From: Sutterella sp.
GTDB taxonomy: Bacteria; Pseudomonadota; Gammaproteobacteria; Burkholderiales; Burkholderiaceae_F
Length of the DNA: 63,513 nucleotides
Assembly: GCF_030539355.1 (NCBI RefSeq)
Contig: NZ_JAUNSF010000007.1
Span: 1 to 63,513, forward strand
Direction: 5' to 3'
The notes under the pieces were generated by a model that saw nothing but the letters and a program-made list of their open reading frames with translations, ran no database searches and had not been told where the DNA came from. The number at the start of each line of letters is the position of its first letter. The stretch's first letter is position 1. Position numbers and translations under genes: made by a program. Shown in pieces: positions 52,677 to 60,258 of the stretch.

Positions 52677-53676
52677 AGTGCACGGAAAATTTGCTCGCCT
52701 GGCAGATCTTCGTCTCGGCCTGCCGCACCCGCAGCATCTCGCAGGCGGCGGTGCTCCTCGACATGGATCTCCCGAAGGCCTCGCGCCTCATCTCGGGCCT
52801 CGAGCGCGAGCTCGGCTTCGAGCTCTTTGACAAGTCGCGCCGCCCGATCCAGCCCACGCCCCGTGCGGTTGACCTGCGCGAGCAGGTCGAGCCCCTGCTC
52901 ACGGGTTTCCAGGCCGTCCTCGAGCCGAGAAAGCCCCGCGCGGAGACGCTCACGATCCGCTTCGGCTCCCCGATCGAGCTCGCCCAGGAGTACTTCTCCG
53001 ACACGCCGAGCTCTTCCCCGGCGTCGAGTTCGTCATCATTCCCGAGATCGGCCCGGACGAGGTCCGCGCGGGCGAGGCCGACGTCGCGGTCATGAACCGC
53101 CGTCCGGCGGATCCCTCCGAACTCATCATCCGCAACTACAACCACTCGAGCACGGTGCCGCTCGCGACGCCCGAGTACCTGAGGCGCCACGGCGTGCCGA
53201 AGTCTCCCGAGGATCTGCGGCAGCACACGGGGCTCCTGCACAAGGCCTTCAGCGACGACACGGTCACGCAGCAGCTCTTCCAGAACGGCCGCGGCTCGGA
53301 GATCCTGCGGTGGCGCAAGACCTTCGTCACGCACGATCAGCTCACTTTGAAGCGCCTGCTCCTCGAGCACCACGGCATCACCGTCGACCTCTCGATCATC
53401 CACTGCGGCGAGGAACTGAAGCGCGGCGAGGTCGTGCCGATCCTCCGGGGCTGGCAGAAGGCGCCCTGGAACATGTGCCTCGTCAACCGCCGCGAGGATG
53501 AGCTCAAGAACGCGAAGCTCAGGAACTTCGTTCTCTGGATCACCGCCGCCGCGCGCGACGACATGCGCGCCTGGGGCGTCGAGAACGACAGAATCATCGC
53601 CGAGGCCTACGAACGGTTCGAGGCGCAGCTCGCCGCGGGCGAACTCGGCGAGAAGGACGCCGAGGCGGCGTCCTGA
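52673..53676 (+). pseudogene. LysR-family regulator with one-base frameshift
   Basis: The helix-turn-helix half (LLAWQIFVSACRTRSISQAAVLLDMDLPKASRLI) reads in one frame to about 53005. The effector domain continues in the next frame as ELFPGVEFVIIPEIGPDEV.. through MNRRPADPSELIIRN to the stop at 53676. Adding one base near ACACGCCGAG (53001-53010) restores one protein of about 335 residues. The gene overlaps the Crp/Fnr gene by four bases. It may be a true inactivation or a sequencing error. If intact it might control the redox operon that converges on it. Confidence 0.85.
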
Positions 53677-53679
53677 CGG

Positions 53680-54753
53680 TCAGGTGCGGTAGACCGGCCC
53701 GCTGAACATCCCGGAGAGCTTGTCCTCCCAGGTGTCGAGCGCGTGCCGGTCGGTGCCGCGCTTCATGAGCTCGATGGGTTCCCGGCCGATCACGTCGGCG
53801 AGGCGCCCGCGCGGGGCGATCTTCATCGCGTGCATGAAGCAGATGTCCGCGCAGAGACCGCACGCCGTGCATTTCTCGGCACTGACGCTCATGGTCTCGG
53901 AGCCGTGCGACTTTTCGCTTGTGAGCGCTCCCGTCGGACAGACGGCCGTGCAGATGCCGCAGGCTGTGCAGCGGATCGCCTCCACGCTGGGAAGGGCCAG
54001 CGCCGCGGCGGCGGCGGGACTCTCCGGAGCGGCTGTGACGCCGGGCTTCTGAAGGGCCTGCGAGCGCAGGCGCCTCAGCGCACTGATGAGGCGCTCCCTC
54101 GACTCGGGCGTGCGGATCTGCGGCTCCGCGGCGAGCTTCGCCGCGCGCAGACGCGCGCTCTCCGTCGGAGGCTCGGGCGCCTTCGGCGTCTCGGCGGCCT
54201 TCGCCCATCCTGAGAAGAGGGCGCGGCGGCCGGCGTCCACGGCGGCGCGCGCCACCGTGTGCTCGATCGTCATGGGTGACTTGAGCTCGGAGAGAATCGC
54301 CCGGGCGGTCCGCAGGCGCGCCTCGAACACGGGCCCGAGCTTCGCCTCGGCGCTCTCGCCCGCGCCGATGAGGACGAGCTTCTTCGTTCCCTCGGCGGCC
54401 GCGAAGAGGAGCCAGGCGAGGCTGAGCCACACGACCGAGGGGAGCCGGATTGCCTCGGTCGGGGCGTTCACGGCCTGGGCGCTCGCGAAGATGACTGTTC
54501 CGGTCTGAGCGGCCGCGCGGACGGCGCTTTCCAGCTGATCATCCGAGATCGCGGGAAAAAGGAGCGCGTCCGAGGGGCACACCGAGGCGCAGGCGCCGCA
54601 CCCCGCGCAGCGCGCGGGATTGAAGCGCAGGCGCTTCTCGACGATCGCGAGCGCCCCGGCGGGGCAGATCGTCACGCAGGCGCTGCAGCCCGAGCCGATG
54701 TGGCGGGACTTGAGGCACCTTCTTCTGGCGAGCATCGGACGCTGAACGCTCAT
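53680..54753 (-). CDS. Multi-cluster 4Fe-4S electron-transfer protein
   Basis: 357 residues, no signal peptide. Four FeS motifs: Cys23/26/30 plus perhaps Cys13 (irregular), Cys49/52/55/59, Cys262/265/268/272, and Cys295/298/301/305. Between them, residues 85-170 hold a Rossmann-like segment (GTVIFASAQAVNAP, LPSVVWLSLAWLLFAAAEG, KKLVLIGAG) that recalls MvhD-type hydrogenase delta domains but lacks their cysteines. Probably a cytoplasmic electron shuttle for the fusion protein encoded just upstream, whose stop overlaps its ATG by one base. Confidence 0.75.
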   Translation of the reverse strand: MSVQRPMLARRRCLKSRHIGSGCSACVTICPAGALAIVEKRLRFNPARCAGCGACASVCPSDALLFPAISDDQLESAVRAAAQTGTVIFASAQAVNAPTEAIRLPSVVWLSLAWLLFAAAEGTKKLVLIGAGESAEAKLGPVFEARLRTARAILSELKSPMTIEHTVARAAVDAGRRALFSGWAKAAETPKAPEPPTESARLRAAKLAAEPQIRTPESRERLISALRRLRSQALQKPGVTAAPESPAAAAALALPSVEAIRCTACGICTAVCPTGALTSEKSHGSETMSVSAEKCTACGLCADICFMHAMKIAPRGRLADVIGREPIELMKRGTDRHALDTWEDKLSGMFSGPVYRT

Positions 54754-57245
54754 CAGTTTCCTCCCTCCGAGTTCTCAAGACCGAGGTCACGCATGATGGC
54801 CGTCGCCGCGGCGCGGCCGTCGGCGAGCGCCGTCGTGGCGAGCGCCGCTCCGCGCATGGCGTCGCCGCCCGCGTAGATCTTCGGGTTGCCCGTGCGGCCG
54901 CTGGAATCGGTCACGATGCGGCCGCGCTCGTCAAAGACGACGCCCTCGCGGGCGAGCCAGTCGAGTGCAACGGTGTGGAAGCCGCAGGCGACGAGGATCA
55001 CGTCGCCCTCGATCGTCACCGGCTCGCCGGTCGCGACGTTGCGGCACAGCAGCCCCGTCACCTCGCCCGCGGCGTTCGTCATGACGCTTTCGGGCCGGGT
55101 CTCGTAGACAAACTCGGCGCCTTCCTCGCGGGCCATGTTCACTTCTCCGGGGAGCGCGCGGATCTGCCCCTCGGGCTTGCGCGCGATCGCGACCGCGCGG
55201 GCCGCGCCCTGGCGCAGGGCGCTTCTGAGGCAATCCATCGCCGTGTCGCCGCCGCCGATCACGAGGCAGCGCCTGCCCTTCATGTCGGGCAGAGGCGCGA
55301 ACTGCGCGCCTTCCGGGAGCTTGAGCGACTGCGCGGCGGTCGCGGCGAGGTAGGGCCGCGCCTGGAGCACGCCCTTCGCGTCGGCGTTCCCGAGCTCGGG
55401 CATGACCGGAACCTCGGCGCCCACGGCGACGAAGACGGCGTCGTTGTCACTCAGGAGGCTTTCCATCGAGACGGCGTTCTCACCCGTGCCGCCCACTTCG
55501 CGGCCGAGCATGAACTTCACGCCCGTGCGGCGCAGGATGCGGCGGCGCCGCGTGATGACGGGCTTCTCGAGCTTGAAGGCCGGGATGCCGAAGGTGAGCA
55601 GCCCCCCGATCTCGGGCGCGCGGTCGTAGACGGTGACCTTCGCGCCCGTGCGGGCGAGGATGTCCGCGCAGCCGAGGCCCGCGGGGCCGGCGCCCACGAT
55701 GGCGATTCTCCTGCGGCGGCGTGCGCGCTGGGCGCGCGGCTGCCAGCCGCGGTCAAGAACGGAGTCCGAGACGGCCCGGGAGATGGAGGCGATCGGGATG
55801 GGGCCGCCCAAGCCCTCGCCCGCGAGCGGACAGGCCGACTCGCAGAGGCGCTCGGACGGGCACACACGGCCGCAGACCTCGGGGAGGCTCCCCGCGCGCA
55901 GCATCACGAGCGCGGCGTCGCGGGTGCGGCCGGCCTTGATGAACTTCATCCACGCCGGGATGTCGTTGCCCTGCGGGCAGGCCTTCATGCAGGCGCCGCA
56001 CTCGATGCAGCGCGCGCTCTGCTCGACGACCGTGCCCATCGTGAAGTCCTTCTCCACGGCGGCGAACGACGTGCGGCGCTTCGCCGCGTCAAGGCGCACG
56101 GGCTCCGCACGCTTGTGCGAGAGGGGCGCGGCGGGGTCGCTCGCGAACGCGGGAGCGGCCTCGGGCGCAGCCGCGGCGGCGGCCTGCTTCTTCGCGAGCG
56201 CCGGGAAGTGAATGGCGTGCGACGGGCACGCGTCCGCGCAGACGCGGCACTTCGTGCAGCGGCTCGAGAGCATGCCGGAGTTGAGGCCCTTCACATCAAT
56301 CCCTTCGGGGCAGACCGACTCGCAGACGCGGCAGTCGAGGCCCTTCGAGCAGCGCAGGCACTTCGACTGCGCGACCGTCGGGCGGAAGAGGCCGAGCGCG
56401 GTGTTGGCCCGTGCGAGCAGCGTCATCATCGCCCCGAGCGGGCAGAAGCGGTGGCACCAGCGGCGCAGCACGAAGAGCTCGAGGACGAGGAAGACGACGA
56501 AGAAGCCGATCGACCAGGTGAGCTCGTTGAACTCGAAGAGGCGCCAGAGGGCGATCACGAGCGCGAAGGTGAGGCCCACCGGGCAGACGAGGCAGAAGAC
56601 CGGGAAGCCGAAGATCGCCGACGAGGCGAGCGCGCCCGCGAGCACGGCGAAGGGACCGGCGTCCTCAAGGCGGCGGGCGGCCGTGCCGGCGGCCGCGGCG
56701 GCGCCGCAGGCGGGCTTCTCACCGGAAGCCGGGGCTTCGGCGGCGGGAGCGGCATCGACGTGAGGAACTGCGGCCTCCGCGGAGAGCGCCGCGTTTGTCT
56801 GATCCGAGGCAGACGGGACGTGAGGCGCGGCGGGAGAGAGCGCGGAGGCCGCGGGCTTGATCTCGGCGGAGTCGTCCTTCGAGCCGAAGAGGCGCTTCGT
56901 GAGCGGAACCGGGCAGAGCCAGCCGCAGAAGACGCGGCCGAGGAGCGCGCAGACGACGGCGACCGCGAGGATGCCGATCAGGGCGCGCGGGATGAGGGTC
57001 CGCTCGGCGAGCATGGCCTCGAGGCCTCCGAGCGGGCAGACGGCGGCGATGTCGCGCCAGCCGAAGGACGAGAGCGTGCCCCATCCGGTGTGCGAATAGA
57101 GACCGAGGGCGACGAGCCCGAGGAAGGCGAGCGCGACGAGCGAGCGCCAGACGTTCGTGCGGACCGGGCGCTGGTCGGGGGAGCCGCCCCTGCGGGCGCT
57201 GAGATCCCGGCGGGAGGCGCGGCGGGAGGAATTCCGGCGGGTCAT
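54753..57245 (-). CDS. Fusion of NapH-like membrane polyferredoxin and GltD-type oxidoreductase
   Basis: 830 residues. Residues 30-280: about five helices with NapH/CcoG-type cysteine motifs AVCPLGG (69-74), CGWLCPVP, FCLVCPVG, RFCPLG. Residues 296-340: two 4Fe-4S motifs (C296..C312P, C330..C340P). From about 400: the GltD/AegA-type module with FeS motifs at 413-423 and 458-472, FAD site IAIVGAGPAGLGCA (514-527), NAD(P)H site VIGGGDTAMDC (662-672), and closing IYAGGDAMRG. The join places a soluble NAD(P)H:FAD unit directly on a membrane polyferredoxin. It overlaps the NapG-like gene by four bases. Confidence 0.88.
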   Translation of the reverse strand: MTRRNSSRRASRRDLSARRGGSPDQRPVRTNVWRSLVALAFLGLVALGLYSHTGWGTLSSFGWRDIAAVCPLGGLEAMLAERTLIPRALIGILAVAVVCALLGRVFCGWLCPVPLTKRLFGSKDDSAEIKPAASALSPAAPHVPSASDQTNAALSAEAAVPHVDAAPAAEAPASGEKPACGAAAAAGTAARRLEDAGPFAVLAGALASSAIFGFPVFCLVCPVGLTFALVIALWRLFEFNELTWSIGFFVVFLVLELFVLRRWCHRFCPLGAMMTLLARANTALGLFRPTVAQSKCLRCSKGLDCRVCESVCPEGIDVKGLNSGMLSSRCTKCRVCADACPSHAIHFPALAKKQAAAAAAPEAAPAFASDPAAPLSHKRAEPVRLDAAKRRTSFAAVEKDFTMGTVVEQSARCIECGACMKACPQGNDIPAWMKFIKAGRTRDAALVMLRAGSLPEVCGRVCPSERLCESACPLAGEGLGGPIPIASISRAVSDSVLDRGWQPRAQRARRRRRIAIVGAGPAGLGCADILARTGAKVTVYDRAPEIGGLLTFGIPAFKLEKPVITRRRRILRRTGVKFMLGREVGGTGENAVSMESLLSDNDAVFVAVGAEVPVMPELGNADAKGVLQARPYLAATAAQSLKLPEGAQFAPLPDMKGRRCLVIGGGDTAMDCLRSALRQGAARAVAIARKPEGQIRALPGEVNMAREEGAEFVYETRPESVMTNAAGEVTGLLCRNVATGEPVTIEGDVILVACGFHTVALDWLAREGVVFDERGRIVTDSSGRTGNPKIYAGGDAMRGAALATTALADGRAAATAIMRDLGLENSEGGN

Positions 57246-57907
57246 CGTGCACCTCCTTCATTCTTGCGGGCCTCGAGCTCGGCGAACGTGCGCACGACGA
57301 TGCCGCGCTCCGTCGCGCCTCTGTATGACTGGAAGACCATCGAGGGGCAGATGTACTCGCACGTGCCGCAGCCGTTGCACTTCTCGGCGTTGACGATCGG
57401 GCGGTTGCGGCTGTCGAGGTCGATCGCCTCGTAGGGGCAGACGTCGTGGCACTTGGTGCAGGCGCCGGTGCGGAGCGCAATGCAGGCCTGCGTCACCTCC
57501 GCGAGACCGACCTTCTCGGTCTCCGGGTCGAAGTCCTCGATGGCGCCCGTGGGGCAGACCTCGGCGCACTTGCGGCAGAAGTCGCAGTCGCCGAGATGGA
57601 ATTTCATCACCGGGGTGCGCATCATCGTGATGCCGGACTCGATGCCGGCGACGCCGATGGCGCCGAGATGGCAGGCGCTGCGGCAGCGGTCGCAGCGCAG
57701 GCAGAGCGAGAGAAAGTCCGCCTCGTCCCGGCTTCCCGGGGGACGGAGCGGCGCGGCGTGGGTTTCGCGCGAGCAGTATGCGCCAAGCGCGAGCAGCCCT
57801 GCGGCGCCCGCGCTTCCTGCGATGAGTCCGCGCCGGGTGAGTCCGGCGGGCTTTGCTCCGCCGGGCTTCTCCGGCGGCTTGCGGTTACGTTCTCTGCGCC
57901 GCGTCAT
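57242..57907 (-). CDS. NapG/MauM-like Tat-exported ferredoxin
   Basis: 221 residues with a twin-arginine signal LTRRGLIAG (23-31) and hydrophobic stretch, so probably periplasmic. Four 4Fe-4S motifs: C69/72/75/79, C108/111/114/118, C150/153/157 with C142, and C177/180/183/187. In Nap systems NapG and membrane NapH carry quinol electrons to the molybdoenzyme. Here the NapH partner is the fusion protein immediately downstream. AAGGATGACC precedes the ATG. Confidence 0.88.
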   Translation of the reverse strand: MTRRRERNRKPPEKPGGAKPAGLTRRGLIAGSAGAAGLLALGAYCSRETHAAPLRPPGSRDEADFLSLCLRCDRCRSACHLGAIGVAGIESGITMMRTPVMKFHLGDCDFCRKCAEVCPTGAIEDFDPETEKVGLAEVTQACIALRTGACTKCHDVCPYEAIDLDSRNRPIVNAEKCNGCGTCEYICPSMVFQSYRGATERGIVVRTFAELEARKNEGGAR

Positions 57908-57938
57908 GATGGGTCATCCTTTTTTATTTTTTTGTTTT

Positions 57939-58013
57939 TGACCGCTCCGGGAATGTGCGGTCTGAGGTGCCCTGCGAGCCGGTGTGGGTCAGCTTTCCTG
58001 GGCCGGGCACCTC
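57939..58013 (-). promoter_or_regulatory. Paired hairpins between chaperone and NapG-like gene
   Basis: GACCGC/GCGGTC (57940-57962) and GAGGTGCCC/GGGCACCTC (57964-57972 with 58005-58013) form adjacent perfect stems in the only sizeable gap inside the operon (126 bases). An A-rich stretch follows on the minus strand, so termination is unlikely; differential stability of the two mRNA halves is possible. Confidence 0.45.
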
Positions 58014-58033
58014 TCCTTTATGAATGATGGATC

Positions 58034-58702
58034 TCAGGAGGCCTTTTCCTCCTCGAGGATTTCCCTGAGGAGGGCGTCGTCCATCTCGACGAAGGCCTCG
58101 GTGATGTCGGCCGCGGCGAGGTAGAAGGGCGACTCGGCGTACTTCCTCACGTCGGAGAGGAAGCCGTGGATCCAGTTGAGCAGGTGCGTCTCGATGAAGA
58201 CCTTCTGCTCGGCGAGCGAACCGAGGAGCGCGCCTTCGTCGCCCTTCTCGCCCGCGGCGAGCGCCTCGTCGATGAGGCGGGTCATGAAGTCGAGCTCGAG
58301 CCCGATGTGGTCCTCGTGCACGTCGCAGTGCTCGGGGCGGCCGAGGCCGTGGGCGCGGTAGAGCGCGCAGACCTTCTCCCAGGCGTCCTGCATCACGAGG
58401 CCCTGCGGCGACGTGTAGACGCTCTCGAACGGGTAGGCGGCCTCCTTGCCCTGGATGCCGGCGCCGATGAAGACGCGGGCGTAGTCCACGGCGAGATCCT
58501 CCACGGGATCCTCGCCCGGGGCGGCGAGCCACGCCTCAAGCGCGCGGTAGCCGCGGTCGAGCTTCTCCGAGCCGGTTTCCTTCGGGAAGGTCATCGCCTG
58601 CATGCCGGTGATGAGGGCCTGGTCGGCCTCGATGCGGTAGATGCGCGCGAGGAGGGCGTAGAAGCTGCGGCGGTTCTGAAGAATCTCGGTGAAGTTTTCC
58701 AT
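58034..58702 (-). CDS. TorD/DmsD-family molybdoenzyme chaperone
   Basis: 222 residues from the ATG at 58702. All-helical TorD-like protein: NRRSFYALLARIYR, then VDYARVFIGAGIQGKEAAYPFESVYTSP and HEDHIGLELDFMTRLIDEA, the family's E-D-H-I-x-x-E-L signature. Such chaperones bind the Tat signal and fold the molybdenum subunit before export. Its place after the anchor-subunit gene supports service to the catalytic subunit at 60259-62940. Confidence 0.9.
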   Translation of the reverse strand: MENFTEILQNRRSFYALLARIYRIEADQALITGMQAMTFPKETGSEKLDRGYRALEAWLAAPGEDPVEDLAVDYARVFIGAGIQGKEAAYPFESVYTSPQGLVMQDAWEKVCALYRAHGLGRPEHCDVHEDHIGLELDFMTRLIDEALAAGEKGDEGALLGSLAEQKVFIETHLLNWIHGFLSDVRKYAESPFYLAAADITEAFVEMDDALLREILEEEKAS

Positions 58703-58743
58703 GGTCGGGTTTTCCGGAAATTGAATTCGGGGCTGCCGGCGCA

Positions 58744-59610
58744 TCAGCGCTGGAAGAAGTGCCAGACGGAGCCGCCGAGCTGCGAGACGGCGAACTCAAA
58801 GGCGGCCGTGCCGACGGCGGCGAGGATGACGACGAGTATGACGACGAACGCGTTCATCGGGCGGCGGCGCGTGAGGAAGAGCGCCGCGAAGGGGATGAGC
58901 GTGCCGATGAGACCGGCGCCTGCCCAGAAGGGAAGGGCGAGGTCACCCGAGACGAGGCGCGAGACGGTGGGCGCGTCGGTCGGAGCCGCGGTCCAGGCGA
59001 GCGCGGCAAGGTAGACCGCGATGCCGACGGCGGGCAGGAGTGAAAGGGGCGCGGCGAGCGCGCGGGCACGTTCCGTCTCCGCGAGGAGTTCCTCGTCCTC
59101 GCCCGCCTCCTCGGCGTTCTCGATCTCAAGGAGAAGGGCGGAGAGGGCGGCCGCGCCGGCCACGGCCCAGAGGGCCGCGGGGAACGCGATCGTGACGGTG
59201 TGCCAGCCCGTGTGCCAGGGCATGTAGAGCGCGGCACCCACGGAGGCGGCGGACAGCAGTCCGCAGAGACCTGCCGCGCAGGAGAGGACGCGGCAGGTGA
59301 GCGCCGACGCGCCGCGCCAGAGGGCGGCCGCGTAGAGCACCAGGAAAATCAGGGCGGCGCCCGTGCTGACGAGCTCGCGGAAGACGCCCGAGTGGGGGTT
59401 CGCGAGCGCGCCGAAGACGAGCGCCGGGCGGCCGAGCGAGAGCACGGCCGAGGCGATGCCCGCCGCGAGCGCAATGATCGCGGCAAGCGTCATTCTCTGA
59501 AGGAGCGGCACCGAGAGCCCGCGCCATTCGCCGACGGCGACCGTGAGAGCCGCTGCGCCGCCGATGACGGCGAAAGCGGCGAAGAGCATGAGACTCCAGG
59601 TGCTGGTCAT
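58744..59610 (-). CDS. DmsC-like membrane anchor subunit
   Basis: 288 residues, about eight transmembrane helices, beginning TWSLMLFAAFAVIGGAAALTVAVGEW and containing LGRPALVFGALANPHSGVFRELVSTG, which matches the conserved H/L-loop of DmsC where quinol is oxidised. It anchors the FeS and catalytic subunits to the periplasmic face. A loop around 170-185 is Glu-rich. It lies directly after the DmsB-like gene (33-base gap). Confidence 0.87.
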   Translation of the reverse strand: MTSTWSLMLFAAFAVIGGAAALTVAVGEWRGLSVPLLQRMTLAAIIALAAGIASAVLSLGRPALVFGALANPHSGVFRELVSTGAALIFLVLYAAALWRGASALTCRVLSCAAGLCGLLSAASVGAALYMPWHTGWHTVTIAFPAALWAVAGAAALSALLLEIENAEEAGEDEELLAETERARALAAPLSLLPAVGIAVYLAALAWTAAPTDAPTVSRLVSGDLALPFWAGAGLIGTLIPFAALFLTRRRPMNAFVVILVVILAAVGTAAFEFAVSQLGGSVWHFFQR

Positions 59611-59643
59611 GATGAGTTCACTCCTTCAGAGCGGTGAGATGCA

Positions 59644-60237
59644 TCAGAGCATCTTCGGCGGGTTGGTCTGCCATTCGCCGTTCTTCTTGTGAAGAATGTA
59701 GCGCACGGTGGGCTTGTTGCCCGAGTCCGGGAGCGAATGAACGTTCTCGGGACCCGCGGCGGCGATCGCCTTGCTGACGTCGCTCTCGGGATCGTCGATG
59801 TCGCCGAAGAAGCGGGCCTTGGCGCAGCAGACCTTCACGCACGCGGGCTTCTCGCCCACGTTCTGCAGGTGCTGGCAGAGGGTGCACTTCTCAACGACGT
59901 TCGTCTCGGCGTTGTAGGAGCGGGCACCGTAGGGGCAGGCGGCCATGCAGAGCTTGCAGCCGATGCACTTCTCCTTGTTGACGAGGATCTGGCCGTCCTC
60001 GGTGCGATAGCTCGCGCCGGTCGGGCAGACCTTCACGCAGGGAGCGTCCTTGCAGCACTGGCAGATCGACGGCAGGAAGTACTGCTTGATGTTCGGGAAC
60101 TTCCCGAGCGGGCCGATCGACAGAACCTTGTTGTAGTACACGCCGAGCGGGACGTTGTTTTCCTGTTTGCAGGCGATCTCACACGCGAAGCATCCGATGC
60201 AGCGGTCAAGATCGATAACCATCGTTTTCTGGGTCAT
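59644..60237 (-). CDS. DmsB-like four-cluster ferredoxin subunit
   Basis: 197 residues. Sixteen-cysteine ferredoxin subunit of molybdoenzymes: CIGCFACEIACK, CQCCKDAPCVKVCP, CIGCKLCMAACPYG and CTLCQHLQ..PACVKVCC. No signal peptide, as expected if it is exported folded with the catalytic subunit. It passes electrons from the anchor to the molybdenum site. Confidence 0.94.
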   Translation of the reverse strand: MTQKTMVIDLDRCIGCFACEIACKQENNVPLGVYYNKVLSIGPLGKFPNIKQYFLPSICQCCKDAPCVKVCPTGASYRTEDGQILVNKEKCIGCKLCMAACPYGARSYNAETNVVEKCTLCQHLQNVGEKPACVKVCCAKARFFGDIDDPESDVSKAIAAAGPENVHSLPDSGNKPTVRYILHKKNGEWQTNPPKML

Positions 60238-60258
60238 GATAGGGTCTTCCCAAATTAA

